Source: Methanoculleus thermophilus (GTDB lineage Archaea; Halobacteriota; Methanomicrobia; Methanomicrobiales; Methanoculleaceae). Taken from it: a stretch of 64,000 bases of DNA. The translations under genes were made by a program, and so were the position numbers. Shown piece after piece: positions 34,304 through 43,454 of the stretch (the first letter of the stretch is position 1; each line of letters starts with the position of its first letter). Where the stretch lies: the NCBI RefSeq assembly GCF_001571405.1, contig NZ_BCNX01000003.1, positions 1 to 64,000 of the forward strand, given 5' to 3'. Below the pieces are notes generated by a model. It ran no database searches and had not been told where the DNA came from. It saw only the letters and a list, made by a program, of their open reading frames with translations.

Positions 34304-34711
34304 TTAAATATCGAAGATGATCTCCACCACATAACCCTCTTCTTCTTTAACGATTTCGAGTCCAAAGTAGGATATACCCTTGACAATCGTCCCTCCGGAG
34401 TGCCGCTTTGGATCGAAGGGCTCACCTCGTGCGGTGGCGGTGAGCCGGGTACCCTGGACATCAACGTCAAACGTGCAGAATACGGTGCCCTCGACCTCGG
34501 TGATGAAGAGCAGTTCCGAGAGGTAGTCGATAAGGAGGGCCTCGAGGTTATCGGCCTCGAGGGAGATCTCTCTCGTGACGCCGCGGTCAATGCAGGGGCC
34601 GTACATGATTTGGAACATGGCTCGGCCTGCATCGGCAAAGAGCTCGTTTATGGTCCTTCCCCGCACCCGCATCTGGACGTCGGCGGTATGTTCCAGTTCT
34701 TCGAAACTCAT
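34304..34711 (-). CDS. Archease, RtcB activator
   Basis: This 135-residue protein is archease, which helps RtcB form its guanylated intermediate. The start FEELEHTADVQMRVRG and the acidic metal site, plus the C-terminal VKGISYFGLEIVKEEEGYVVEIIFDI, match the family. It lies directly upstream of rtcB on the same strand. Confidence 0.92.
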   Translation of the reverse strand: MSFEELEHTADVQMRVRGRTINELFADAGRAMFQIMYGPCIDRGVTREISLEADNLEALLIDYLSELLFITEVEGTVFCTFDVDVQGTRLTATARGEPFDPKRHSGGTIVKGISYFGLEIVKEEEGYVVEIIFDI

Positions 34712-34714
34712 GGT

Positions 34715-34984
34715 CTAGAAGTCATCATAAAATATAGGAATCATTCCCTTGTGAACGGAGTCGATGTAGCGGGCCTGATACTTCGAGACATAGATGGTAT
34801 AATCACCAACCGGGATCTTCAGATCGGTCGATTTCGGCGGTTTCACTGACGTCGGGAGGAGGATGGCTCCGCTGCAGGATGTGCTCACCCTGAAATCACG
34901 CTTTCTCTGGAGAACGTATGTTCGGACGTCGTCTGTGATGTAGATGCTTGGCGATGGTTCAGACCCCTGTGTATCACTCTGCAT
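34715..34984 (-). CDS. Hypothetical protein upstream of archease
   Basis: This 89-residue protein starts at ATG 34984 (MQSDTQGSEPSPSIYITDDV); a GTG at 34996 is an alternative. It is mixed alpha/beta with a conserved-looking core (TSCSGAILLPTSVKPPKSTDL, VGDYTIYVSKYQARYID). It is 3 bases from archease and so probably co-transcribed with archease-rtcB. No family is recognised. Confidence 0.65.
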   Translation of the reverse strand: MQSDTQGSEPSPSIYITDDVRTYVLQRKRDFRVSTSCSGAILLPTSVKPPKSTDLKIPVGDYTIYVSKYQARYIDSVHKGMIPIFYDDF

Positions 34985-35012
34985 GATTAGTCTCACATAT
35001 TGGTTTTGGGTA

Positions 35013-35022
35013 TAAAAAAAGA
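35013..35022 (-). promoter_or_regulatory. TATA box of the archease-rtcB operon
   Basis: TTTTTTATAC on the minus strand lies about 30 bases before the ATG at 34984, giving a transcript start very near that codon. Confidence 0.5.
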
Positions 35023-35039
35023 GGTATGGTCTTTGAGTG

Positions 35040-35354
35040 TTACGTTATTCCGAGGATCTTCGCCACCACATCCACGTACTGGTCTTTCAATTCGTAAATT
35101 GTCTTTGTTCCCTCTGCGTTCCGCTTCACATGCAGAATGCCCATTCGGGATGCAATGATACCTACCATTGATGCGATGGAGTGATAGCTGATCGAGAACT
35201 GCTTCTGTAACCTCCTGTAGATCTGGGGGATGGTCAGAGATTTTACTTTCACGAAGAGGCTGAGCAGTTCGTGCCGGATTCCATCCCGGTCCCGTGAGAG
35301 ATATCCTTTGAGTCGAGTTTCTATCTCTTTTTTGAGCTCAGAGGGTGATCTCAT
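35040..35354 (-). CDS. DUF2551-like winged-helix protein
   Basis: This 104-residue protein has a winged-helix pattern (TIPQIYRRLQKQFSISYHSIASMVGIIASRMGILHV) and fits the archaeal DUF2551 family. It is probably a small DNA-binding regulator. An AT-rich promoter region (TATATATAAA) lies just upstream. It stands alone between two operons. Confidence 0.65.
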   Translation of the reverse strand: MRSPSELKKEIETRLKGYLSRDRDGIRHELLSLFVKVKSLTIPQIYRRLQKQFSISYHSIASMVGIIASRMGILHVKRNAEGTKTIYELKDQYVDVVAKILGIT

Positions 35355-35890
35355 ATGTGCTTGTGATTCGGTATTTTATATATATCTTTTCTTTTCAATC
35401 GTTTAATCGAGTATTCTGCCAGGAGGACGACAATTGTCTGACGAAATATGGTGAGGATAAATTAGATTGGTCTATTCATAATACTGTAACATATAAGAGG
35501 ATATTTTAGAAATTTAGTGAACATAACCCGTGTTCTTGTTGCTCAGGATCTTCCTCCAATGAACTCTCCTGCAAACATTCTGCGTGCCGCTCTGTTCTGT
35601 GGGCAATGCTTGCAGGCATGCGCGTAAAGACGATGAACATGAGGGTTGGCCTGGGATCTGGCAGGGACAGTCTGAATGGATAAATGCGTTCTGGCCCGGC
35701 GTGATGAGATCTGCAAAGATGGGCTGCCATGCTTCGTTAGGACCTACGCGGAGGGAGAACCGGGCGCGATCAGACCTTATTCTGATCCGGGATATTTTGG
35801 GACGGACTCGCGCTCCCCGGGCGGATCACGATTCGCGCCTCGTATGAATGAGCAACCCTTTAACCTATCACACCCGTACACTACTACGGC
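35355..35890. other. Non-coding stretch before secF
   Basis: About 535 bases hold no supported gene. The left half is AT-rich and carries the promoter of the DUF2551 gene; the right half has short frames without start signals. The secF ATG follows at 35891 without a clear ribosome site. Confidence 0.4.
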
Positions 35891-36745
35891 ATGGAATTTT
35901 CCGGATATGATATCAACAAATACTCTCCGCGGCAGATGGTAGCGCTGCCCCTCGTTCTTCTCCTCCTTGCCGGGGTCCTGGTGGGCTATACCACGCTCAC
36001 CACCGGCCTGCCGGTAACTCCGGGCATTGACTTTGTAGGGGGAACGGCGGTCACCGTGTTTACCGCTGACAGCAAGGAGACGTTAGAGGCGACCTTTGCC
36101 GGGTATCCACTGCTATCGGTGGGTGAGGGGATCGGCAACGGAAAGTACCTCCAGTTCGGTCCCATGGACGATACGCAGCTTCAGGATCTCGCTAGGCTCA
36201 TCAATGAGAAGTATCCTGATGCGAAAGTAGACCAGATCGGCGAGACGTTCGGAAAGACCCTTCAGGGCCAGGCAATCCTCGCACTGATCTTCTCGTTCAT
36301 CGGGATGGCCGTCGTGATCTTTCTGGTGTACCGCAAACTGGTATCAGCAGGCGCGATCGTTCTTGCGGCCTTTTCTGATATCTGCATCACTGCGGCGATC
36401 ATGCAGATCATCGGCATCCCGCTCTCCCTCGGGACTACGGCGGCTCTTCTGATGCTGATCGGGTACGCTGCAGACAGTAACGTCCTGCTGACCACACGTC
36501 TCTTGAAGCGCAAAGGGAAACTCGAAGAGAAACTCTCCGGAGCCTTCAGGACCGGTATCATCATGACGACGACGACGCTTACGGCCATCGCCGCGATGTG
36601 GGTCGTCGCCACGGCAGGCCAGATCCAGATCATCAGCGAGATCGCAAGCGTCCTTCTCATCGGGCTTTTTGTCGATATGATGAACACCTGGATGTTGAAT
36701 GCCGGGATACTCAAAGGATACATCCGCCGGGAGAATAAGAGATGA
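35891..36745 (+). CDS. secF: Protein export membrane protein SecF
   Basis: This 284-residue six-helix protein works with SecD to assist Sec-dependent export. The first helix (PLVLLLLAGVLVGYT) is followed by GIDFVGGTAVTVF, then the export domain, and five further helices with IGYAADSNVLLTTRLLKR near 196-213. Archaeal gene order has secF before secD, and the ATGA overlap at 36742 shows coupling. Confidence 0.93.
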   Translation: MEFSGYDINKYSPRQMVALPLVLLLLAGVLVGYTTLTTGLPVTPGIDFVGGTAVTVFTADSKETLEATFAGYPLLSVGEGIGNGKYLQFGPMDDTQLQDLARLINEKYPDAKVDQIGETFGKTLQGQAILALIFSFIGMAVVIFLVYRKLVSAGAIVLAAFSDICITAAIMQIIGIPLSLGTTAALLMLIGYAADSNVLLTTRLLKRKGKLEEKLSGAFRTGIIMTTTTLTAIAAMWVVATAGQIQIISEIASVLLIGLFVDMMNTWMLNAGILKGYIRRENKR

Positions 36746-38202
36746 ACAGCGAAACCATCAAGAACCTTGTTAAAGACTGGCGGGTTGCCCTGCTGCTCGT
36801 GCTGGTCGTCGGCTCCCTCATCGGCATCTACCTCGCCCCCCCGAACCCGGAGAAGGGGCTTGAGGGGAACCTCCAGTTCGGTCTCGATCTCGAAGGGGGA
36901 TCGTGGCTGCAGATGGAGTTCCAGTCCGTGGTCGTGACCTACTCGACCGACGGATCGGTTGGAAACCTCATAGAGAACCTGAGAACTGGTCTAGATGCGG
37001 ATGTCATCCAGATCGACCAGAACCACCTGGAGATCCGAAAGAGCGTCTCACGCGCTGACCTTGAGCCGATCTTTGCAGAGTCGGACGCTTCGATCGTCGG
37101 TTACCAGAAGGGTGTATCGGCGCTCACCGCGGACGAAGTAAAGCGGATCTTAAGCGACAAGGTGAACGCTCTCGGGATGCAGGACGCGCGGATCAACCTC
37201 CTTACCCCGACGGGAAGCGATTACCCGCAGTATGTGCGGATTGAACTTGCCGGCGTCGATATGGCGACGGCGCAGGAGATTGTCGGCAAGCAGGGTCTCT
37301 TCGAGATCCGGATCCAGACGACCGGCAACGAGACCGAGCACGTCCTCTACGGCGACCAGATCACGAGCGTCGGCGTGCCGCAGAGAGATCCCGGAACACA
37401 GGAGTGGGGTGTCGGGTTCTCGCTCTCTGATGCCGGCGCAGAGGCCTTCCGGAATGCCGCCATCGAGCACGGAGCGGTCGACAACCCAAGAGCTCATTAC
37501 CTCATGATGCTTCTTGACAACGAGACCGTCTACAGCGCTCCCCTCGACGGGAGACTTGCGACAGAACTCCGGTCGGGCCCGGTCAGGTCGCTCTCCGCGA
37601 GCACCGGCCTCGGCGATGAGGGGCTAGAGGAAGCACAGGCGCTCCAGGTTCACCTGCGTGCCGGCGCCTTGCCGGTGAAGGTGGATATCGTCGGGTCTGG
37701 CTCGGTCCCCGCGGCGTTAGGCGAACAGTTCAAGATGGTGGTCCTCATTGCCGGGGTGCTTGCCCTGCTCACCGTGGGAGTCGTCGTCTACTACCGCTAC
37801 CGGGAGCCCTCGATCGTGATCCCGATGCTCGCCGTCAACTTTTCAGAGATCGTCATTCTGCTCGGTATCGCCCGATATTTCGTGCAACTCGATCTCGCCA
37901 CCATCGCCGGTCTGATAGCGGTTGTGGGTACCGGTATCGACCAGCTTGTCATCATCACGGACGAGGTTCTTCACGAAGGGCGCGTCCCATCGCCGAACCT
38001 TTATCTGAAACGGTACGGACGGGCGCTCGGGATCATCTTCGCCTCGGCGGCGACGGTCTTCATCGCCATGCTCCCTCTCGCGTTGATGGACCTCTCCACT
38101 CTCCGGGGCTTTGCCATCATCACCATACTCGGTGTCCTGATCGGTATCCTGGTCACCAGGCCCGCGTATGGAAAGATAATCATGGCAATCCTCTCCAAAT
38201 AA
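36742..38202 (+). CDS. secD: Protein export membrane protein SecD
   Basis: This 486-residue partner of SecF has an N-terminal helix, GLDLEGGSWLQMEF near 50-63, a large periplasm-facing domain, and a C-terminal five-helix bundle (VLIAGVLALLTVGVVVYYRYR onward) with VGTGIDQLVIITDE near 395. It overlaps secF by 4 bases. Archaea lack SecA, so the pair may act in late export or protein release. Confidence 0.94.
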   Translation: MNSETIKNLVKDWRVALLLVLVVGSLIGIYLAPPNPEKGLEGNLQFGLDLEGGSWLQMEFQSVVVTYSTDGSVGNLIENLRTGLDADVIQIDQNHLEIRKSVSRADLEPIFAESDASIVGYQKGVSALTADEVKRILSDKVNALGMQDARINLLTPTGSDYPQYVRIELAGVDMATAQEIVGKQGLFEIRIQTTGNETEHVLYGDQITSVGVPQRDPGTQEWGVGFSLSDAGAEAFRNAAIEHGAVDNPRAHYLMMLLDNETVYSAPLDGRLATELRSGPVRSLSASTGLGDEGLEEAQALQVHLRAGALPVKVDIVGSGSVPAALGEQFKMVVLIAGVLALLTVGVVVYYRYREPSIVIPMLAVNFSEIVILLGIARYFVQLDLATIAGLIAVVGTGIDQLVIITDEVLHEGRVPSPNLYLKRYGRALGIIFASAATVFIAMLPLALMDLSTLRGFAIITILGVLIGILVTRPAYGKIIMAILSK

Positions 38203-38223
38203 AAATCCCACAACAACCTTTAT

Positions 38224-38256
38224 TACCCCATTCACACACAGTGTGTGAATGGGGTA
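38224..38256. promoter_or_regulatory. 33-base perfect palindrome before the thioredoxin gene
   Basis: TACCCCATTCACACAC at 38224-38239, a single central A, and its exact complement at 38241-38256. A TATA-like CTTTATTA lies at 38217-38224, so the palindrome covers the presumed transcription start. It fits an operator of a dimeric regulator better than a terminator, because the hairpin loop would be very small and no T run follows. Confidence 0.7.
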
Positions 38257-38263
38257 TAGTCTT

Positions 38264-38548
38264 ATGGGAAAACCAGTTTTGATGGACTTTTTCGCCGAGT
38301 GGTGCGGCCCATGCCACCAGCAGTCACCGATCATCGATGAACTCGAGGCAAGAATGGGCGACAAAGTTGAGATCAGGAAGATTGACGTCGGTGTTGATTC
38401 CGAGCAGACACGCCAATATGCCGCAAAATACGACATTCAGTTCGTACCGACGCTAATTATCGAGAAAGATGGAAAGATCGTCCAGAAACTGGTGGGTGTA
38501 CAGGATCTCGAGAAACTTGAAAGCATCCTAAAACCGCTGGTCGAGTAA
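38264..38548 (+). CDS. trx: Thioredoxin
   Basis: This 94-residue protein is a small thioredoxin with the active site WCGPC near 13-17 and the cis-Pro region FVPTLIIEKDGK. It reduces disulfides in the cytoplasm. ATG 38264 (MGKPVLMDFFAEWCGPC) is chosen over ATG 38249, which lies inside the palindrome. npdG follows by 4 bases, so the two share a transcript, which fits a role in redox supply. Confidence 0.92.
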   Translation: MGKPVLMDFFAEWCGPCHQQSPIIDELEARMGDKVEIRKIDVGVDSEQTRQYAAKYDIQFVPTLIIEKDGKIVQKLVGVQDLEKLESILKPLVE

Positions 38549-38552
38549 GGCA

Positions 38553-39203
38553 ATGAAGATCGGGATCGTCGGTGGAACCGGTGAGATAGGGGAGGGCATG
38601 GCGCTCCGGCTCTCTCCGAAATACGATGTGATCGTGGGGTCACGTGAGGAGACAAAGGCGATAGCCACCTGTGATGCCTGCAGGGCATCTCTGGAGGAGC
38701 GTGATCTGGCGTGCAATCTCCTCGGGGTCACCAACCAGCGTGCGATCGACGAGGCGGATGTTGTCATTCTCGCGATACCGTTCAGACACGTGGCTCCCAC
38801 CCTGAAAACCTTGACCGGGTTTGAGGATAAGATCGTCATCAGCCCGGTCAATCCGATCGAACGGACAACTTACTTCTATTACGCTCCTCCGCCGGAGGGT
38901 TCGGCGGCGATGATGATCAAGGGGATGCTTCCAGAGAGCGCGATCGTCTGTGCCGCGTTCAATAACGTCGCTGCAAACAAGTGGCGGGCGCTCGACGAGG
39001 TGCTGGACTACTCGGTCGCCGTCTGCTGCGACGACGATGGTGCAAAGCGAACGGTCATGGATCTTGTCAACAGTGTATCCAGCCTCCGTGCCTATGATGC
39101 AGGACCGCTTCATGCCGCTTCCATCGTTGAGAGCCTCACACCGCTTCTCCTCAACATCGCGCGGTTCAACGGGATGAAGGATGTCGGAGTGAGGTTTGTA
39201 TAA
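38553..39203 (+). CDS. npdG: NADPH:F420 oxidoreductase
   Basis: This 216-residue enzyme moves hydride between coenzyme F420 and NADP. The N-terminal Rossmann motif GIVGGTGEIGEGMALRL is at 4-20, followed by GSREE that favours NADP phosphate binding. SPVNPIER and AFNNVAANKW match the F420-binding face of the family. It lies 4 bases after thioredoxin. Confidence 0.92.
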   Translation: MKIGIVGGTGEIGEGMALRLSPKYDVIVGSREETKAIATCDACRASLEERDLACNLLGVTNQRAIDEADVVILAIPFRHVAPTLKTLTGFEDKIVISPVNPIERTTYFYYAPPPEGSAAMMIKGMLPESAIVCAAFNNVAANKWRALDEVLDYSVAVCCDDDGAKRTVMDLVNSVSSLRAYDAGPLHAASIVESLTPLLLNIARFNGMKDVGVRFV

Positions 39204-39390
39204 TCCTGCCCGGGAGAGGTTTTTGTGGCTCGGGACCTGCACCTGACCCCAAAAACCTGAACTCTTTGGTAATCGTATTCGCTCTGCAAAGACTGTTTTA
39301 GAACTCTGATCTCTTCTCGATAGTCCCAACCAGCACACAGATATCCCCTGTCGCGCCAAATCATTCTGTACGAAGTTCGGGATGTCTTAA

Positions 39391-39936
39391 ATGCTGGATC
39401 AGGAATTCGAACGAATAGGAAAAAGGCTCTTTTTGGAAGGGCTTGTCGGAGCGAATTTCGGGAACATGAGCGTCCGGGCGGAGGAAGGCGGCTTTCACAT
39501 CACCCGGACCGGCGCCTACCTCGACACCTGCGAGATGCCGGCCTTTGTTCCGGAGAAAGGCGACGCCCCGCGTGAAGCCTCGAGCGAGTACCGGGTCCAC
39601 CGGGCGGTCTACCGGGAGACGCCCCATTGCGCGATCGTCCATGCCCACCCTGTCCACGCCGTTGCCGCCTCGCTCGATGCCGATATCATCCGGCCGGCCG
39701 ACAGCGAGGGGGGGATGCTCTGCCCGGCAATCCCGGTCGTCACCGGGAGCCCGGGGACCAACGAGATCGCAGAGAACGTCGCCGGGGCGCTTCAGGCCGG
39801 TCATATCGTCATTGTCCGGGGGCATGGGACGTTTGCCGCCGGAAGAACACTTGATGAGGCGTATATCTACACCTCGATAGCAGAGTATGCCTGTAGGATT
39901 CTCTTCTTATCGGGGCGGCTTCGGGGGGTTCTGTAA
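39391..39936 (+). CDS. Class II aldolase/adducin-like protein
   Basis: This 181-residue protein has the class II aldolase fold. GLVGANFGNMSVRAEEG near 18-33, the metal site VHAHPVHAVA near 87-96 and RGHGTFAAGRTLDEAY near 142-157 are visible. Substrate is uncertain: fuculose-phosphate aldolase-like proteins in archaea serve several sugar-phosphate routes. It overlaps the convergent glycosyltransferase gene by 30 bases. Confidence 0.82.
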   Translation: MLDQEFERIGKRLFLEGLVGANFGNMSVRAEEGGFHITRTGAYLDTCEMPAFVPEKGDAPREASSEYRVHRAVYRETPHCAIVHAHPVHAVAASLDADIIRPADSEGGMLCPAIPVVTGSPGTNEIAENVAGALQAGHIVIVRGHGTFAAGRTLDEAYIYTSIAEYACRILFLSGRLRGVL

Positions 39937-40833
39937 CTCCTCGATCTGACGGATGATCTCGCGGTGAAACCCAAGGAGCATGTCGCTGATAACCCCGAAC
40001 ATGAAGATCTGAAAGCCGACCACGATCAGGAGGACCGTGAGGATGGTGAGCGGCAGGTGCTCGATATTCTTGAGCCATTCGAGGACGACATAGATCCCGA
40101 TGACACCACCTGCAAGCGATATGAGGAGACCGATGATCCCGAAGTAAAAGATCGGGTTGTTCGTCTTCGCGAGCCGGTATATGGTCGAGAGTATCCCGAT
40201 ACCGTCGTGGAGGGGATTTAGTTTGGTGGCGGTGCCGGATCGTGCGTAGTATCGGACAGGAACGACGGCTATTCGCTGCCCGTGTCTCACCGCCTCGACT
40301 GCCATCTCCGTCTCGATCTCGAATCCGGTCTCCTTTAAGGTCATTTGCCGGATCGAATGAAGGGTAAAAGCGCGGTAGCCGGAGAGGATGTCACGAAGGT
40401 CTCGTCCGTGTGCTATCCTGAACATCAAGTTGATGATATGGTTGCCGAGGTGGTTCAGCCTCGTGAACGCCCCTTCCTCCGGGTTGGCAAGGCGGTCGCC
40501 GATGACGTGATCGAACCCCCGCCCGAGAGGTTCGAGCATTCGCTCCGCGTCTTCCGGCGAGTTGGTCCCATCTCCGTCAAGCATGAGCACGTAAGGCTTA
40601 TCGATGATCTCGATAGCCTCGATAATGGCGTTGCCCTTTCCCTTCCCCGTCTGTTTCCGGACAATTGCTCCTGCAGCCTGTGCAATCTCCGGGGTCCCGT
40701 CGATGCTGTTCCCATCCATGACGAGGATGTGGTGAAACCCGCGCTCCTGGAATTCCTGGATCAGTCTGCCGATCGTCGGGGCTTCATTCAGCGTAGGGAT
40801 GAAGATGCACACCTCGTCGCGCTCGATGCTCAT
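39907..40833 (-). CDS. aglJ: AglJ-like glycosyltransferase family 2 protein
   Basis: This 308-residue enzyme probably transfers the first sugar to dolichol phosphate for S-layer N-glycosylation. The GT2 core is at 8-210: FIPTLNEAPTIGRLIQEF, MDGNSIDGT, and LMLDGDGTNSPED with the DxD metal site. Two C-terminal membrane helices follow (IFYFGIIGLLISLAGGVIG, LTILTVLLIVVGFQIF). ATG 40833 (MSIERDEV) is preferred to 40887. AglJ is the best match in pattern, but other dolichyl-phosphate transferases share the layout. Confidence 0.82.
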   Translation of the reverse strand: MSIERDEVCIFIPTLNEAPTIGRLIQEFQERGFHHILVMDGNSIDGTPEIAQAAGAIVRKQTGKGKGNAIIEAIEIIDKPYVLMLDGDGTNSPEDAERMLEPLGRGFDHVIGDRLANPEEGAFTRLNHLGNHIINLMFRIAHGRDLRDILSGYRAFTLHSIRQMTLKETGFEIETEMAVEAVRHGQRIAVVPVRYYARSGTATKLNPLHDGIGILSTIYRLAKTNNPIFYFGIIGLLISLAGGVIGIYVVLEWLKNIEHLPLTILTVLLIVVGFQIFMFGVISDMLLGFHREIIRQIEELQNPPKPPR

Positions 40834-40873
40834 TGACGTACTTATATCCAATTGGGAATCATAAGGACTTCGC

Positions 40874-41458
40874 ATGCACGTTGCCAAATCGGGGCTTAGG
40901 GTTCTCGGGATCGCTGAGAGTTACTCCGGGCGTGAGCGGTCCACCCTTGCCGGGGTCGTCATGCGAAAAGATCTCCTTATCGACGGGGTGGCCTTTGCAC
41001 CGGTGACCGTCGGGGGATCGGACGCCACCGATGCGGTCATCCGGGTCTTTACCGGCCTTGCACGAGAGGATATCAACCTCATAATGATCAGCGGAAGCGT
41101 CATCGCCTGGTACAACATCATCGACCCCGTAGCGGTGCAGGAGGCGACGGGTCTCCCCGTCATCATCACTACCTACGAGGAGTCGGAAGGGCTCGAGGAA
41201 GACATTCGCCGGCACTTTCCGGGCGACGTTGAGAGGCTTGCAGCATACCGCCGGCTTGGCGAGCGTATCCCCGTCAGGCTGCACTCGGGATACGCTCTCT
41301 TCATCCGGCCTTACGGACTTTCCTTCAAGGATGCTGCAAGGCTCTGCAACGACTTCACGCGCGAAGGGAAGGTGCCCGAGCCGATCAGGGTTGCCCGGCT
41401 CATTGCCCGGGGTCTCGTCCGGTCGTCCCGGTCAACTCCTGACGACCATGACCGTTGA
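40874..41458 (+). CDS. DUF99 family protein
   Basis: This 194-residue protein fits DUF99 (UPF0215), an archaeal family related in fold to endonuclease V. Conserved parts are LRVLGIAESYSGRERSTLAGVVMRKDLLIDG at 8-38 and ISGSVIAWYNIIDPVAV near 73-89. It is divergent from aglJ and overlaps the convergent universal stress protein gene by 27 bases. Function is not established. Confidence 0.8.
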   Translation: MHVAKSGLRVLGIAESYSGRERSTLAGVVMRKDLLIDGVAFAPVTVGGSDATDAVIRVFTGLAREDINLIMISGSVIAWYNIIDPVAVQEATGLPVIITTYEESEGLEEDIRRHFPGDVERLAAYRRLGERIPVRLHSGYALFIRPYGLSFKDAARLCNDFTREGKVPEPIRVARLIARGLVRSSRSTPDDHDR

Positions 41459-41878
41459 CGTCGCATGATCGACGACGTAGGAACTGACACTCCCGAGGAT
41501 GAATCGGTCGATCCGACCTCTGCCATGCGATCCAATCACGGTCAGGTCGGCGTTGAGCTCCTGCGCGAGAGCGGTGATCTCCGCTCCCGGGTGTCCTCGG
41601 CGCTTGTGAACCGTCATCCGGACTCCGGATGCGGCTGCCTGCCGCTCCGCTTCGGCGAGAATCTCATCCGCCTCCCGTTCGAGCGAGTCGAGGACTGCCT
41701 GCCTTGCTAAATCGGGTGGTTCGAGCTCGTTGAGCATCAGTGTAGGGTAGGTTTCGGTCTGGACAACATGTACGGCATGAAGGGCTGCTTTCATGGAGCG
41801 GGCAACGGCCAGCGCTTCCTCGAGCGCTCTGTGACCGATCTCCGACCCATCGATCGCGACGAGTATCAATTTGAACAT
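41432..41878 (-). CDS. Universal stress protein
   Basis: This 148-residue UspA-family protein begins MFKLILVAIDGSEIGHRAL and ends with the ATP-binding motif GSHGRGRIDRFILGSVSSYV, G-2x-G-9x-G-S/T. It is likely an ATP-binding dimer of stress response. ATG 41878 is used because the longer frame to 42079 runs through the neighbouring gene. Confidence 0.9.
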   Translation of the reverse strand: MFKLILVAIDGSEIGHRALEEALAVARSMKAALHAVHVVQTETYPTLMLNELEPPDLARQAVLDSLEREADEILAEAERQAAASGVRMTVHKRRGHPGAEITALAQELNADLTVIGSHGRGRIDRFILGSVSSYVVDHATSTVMVVRS

Positions 41879-41934
41879 AATCGTCTGTCTGAAACGTACT
41901 GATACAAATACATGGTCTTTGCAGGCGTTCCACC

Positions 41935-42537
41935 TCATGCCTGCACGGTGTGCTTCGAGATTATCTCCCCCGTCTGCTTCTCCAAAATCTCGACGGTGAC
42001 CTGTACGCCCGGGTAGATGGTATTGTCGGAGAGGTCCAGTTCCAGCTCCTCGCCTGGATTCCAGTAGGGGGTGCGGCACCCCTCGCCCCCGAGCGTCTTT
42101 ACCCCGTAGTGGTGCGATGGTATGAGCCGGTGGCCGTTTAAAGTCTGGACGACGCAGACTTTCTGGCCGTTCCGATATATGACTGCCTTTAAGCCGTCGT
42201 TTTCGTAGACCGTGCTGCCGTTATTGAGGAGCACTATCCTGCTTGCGCAGGTGAATTTTCCTGTCTCCTTGCTGTTATGAGAGATCTCGGTAATAATGAT
42301 CGGCGGCTCTGCAGGCTCCATCCAGGACCCGGACGGGAGCATCGCAAGCGCCATCAGCAGGACAAGAATAGCGAGGATGATGGTGATGGCAACCATCAGG
42401 AGCGTGCCGTGCGTCTCCGAGATGGCTCGATCACTCTCCGTGGTCAGCTCTACTGGCGCTTCGGACGGTTTCCCTGGCTGAGATGCCGTTCGTAAAGCCG
42501 TTGAAAATCGAAAGATTGTGCTATCCGCTCCCAACAT
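41935..42537 (-). CDS. Type IV pilin-like secreted protein
   Basis: This 200-residue protein has a class III (EppA-type) signal: basic residue and cleavage region ESDRAISETHG, then the hydrophobic helix TLLMVAITIILAILVLLMALAML near 46-68. The following domain is beta-rich. Such proteins assemble as pili or stay as cell-surface anchors. The 38-residue stretch before the signal is long; no later ATG exists in frame, so either the leader is real or a non-ATG start is used. Confidence 0.75.
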   Translation of the reverse strand: MLGADSTIFRFSTALRTASQPGKPSEAPVELTTESDRAISETHGTLLMVAITIILAILVLLMALAMLPSGSWMEPAEPPIIITEISHNSKETGKFTCASRIVLLNNGSTVYENDGLKAVIYRNGQKVCVVQTLNGHRLIPSHHYGVKTLGGEGCRTPYWNPGEELELDLSDNTIYPGVQVTVEILEKQTGEIISKHTVQA

Positions 42538-43104
42538 TTACGTCCCTGTACCGTCTTCTTCCCGCGGACCGCGGACCACGACAGCCCGATGCGCCAACTG
42601 CGCTGGGTCTCCCGGCGGGCGTTCTGACATGAACTACTGGAGCAATGGTTTGCCCGCACGGCATCTCTATCTGTATGCAGGGGATAGTGACTCCCCATCC
42701 TCCTTGAAGCGTCATTCTCGCCTTGGATGAGAATCCCACCATCTGATAAATAAACGCTACGAAACGAAGTTTCAGTTGTGAGTGATTGAACTATGAAACA
42801 GAACTCAGGTCCATCTCGATCGATTTTTAAGCGGACTATGGAGCAGCCACTTGCCTGTAGGAGCTGCTGATTGCGCCCAGGATACAGAGGCCGGTCTTCA
42901 AGGTTAAGGCCTGAGGGAGTGGCATCTTACAGCGCAGGCTATGAGATCTCCTGGATGAGAGGCGGAGGTCACAAGGGGGCGTGCGGCATTGTCCGAAGAA
43001 ATGAGTGCTGGAGGCGGACACACCCGGTAAGGGGCGGGGCCGCCACCCCATCATCAGGAGTGATGACCGCTGGTCCCGGTCAATCGAGGGACCCCTGGGA
43101 AGCG
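42538..43104. other. Non-coding stretch, possible structured RNA
   Basis: I see no supported gene. From about 42840 to 43100 the plus strand is GC-rich with several short stems: GCAGCC with GGAGCTGC near 42844-42870, GGCC pairs near 42890-42910, and TCATCA with TGATGA near 43050-43066. A TTTTTAAG element at about 42831 could be its TATA box. It does not match RNase P or SRP RNA by eye. Confidence 0.25.
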
Positions 43105-43449
43105 TCACTCACCCTGGTACTCTTCAAGAGCGAGCTGGTACATCCAGTCGAAGAGGAGCGCGCAGTCTTCCGGGGTACACTCCTGATCGCAGCCGATACA
43201 AGGGAGGATCTCTCCTCCTGCAAGGATGAGACAGGGGTCAATCGCCTGTTTCTTCGCCCGCAATAGATACGTCTTGATGCCGTCGCTACGAAACTCGATA
43301 CGCTCGATCAGCCCGGCATCCAGCAGTCGCTTTACGATTCTTGAGCACTTTCTGCTGTCGATGTCAAGGAGTTTCCAGAGTTCGCTCTGGAGAACCCCCT
43401 GGCGATGAGACTGAATGACCTTAAGTGCTTCTTCCTCCTGGTCGGACAT
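43105..43449 (-). CDS. Winged-helix regulator with Cys-rich C-terminus
   Basis: This 114-residue protein has a winged helix at about 5-65 (LQSELWKLLDIDSRKCSRIVKRLLDAGLIERIEF). The C-terminal half has five Cys (DPCLILAG, LPCIGCDQECTPEDC) that could hold an iron-sulfur cluster or zinc. It is 5 bases after the Sm-like gene, so they are co-transcribed. A redox- or metal-sensing regulator is likely. Confidence 0.75.
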   Translation of the reverse strand: MSDQEEEALKVIQSHRQGVLQSELWKLLDIDSRKCSRIVKRLLDAGLIERIEFRSDGIKTYLLRAKKQAIDPCLILAGGEILPCIGCDQECTPEDCALLFDWMYQLALEEYQGE

Positions 43450-43454
43450 GGCTA

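Noticed and set aside
42836-43104. RNase P RNA or SRP RNA
   Set aside because: The conserved core sequences of both RNAs are absent on either strand.
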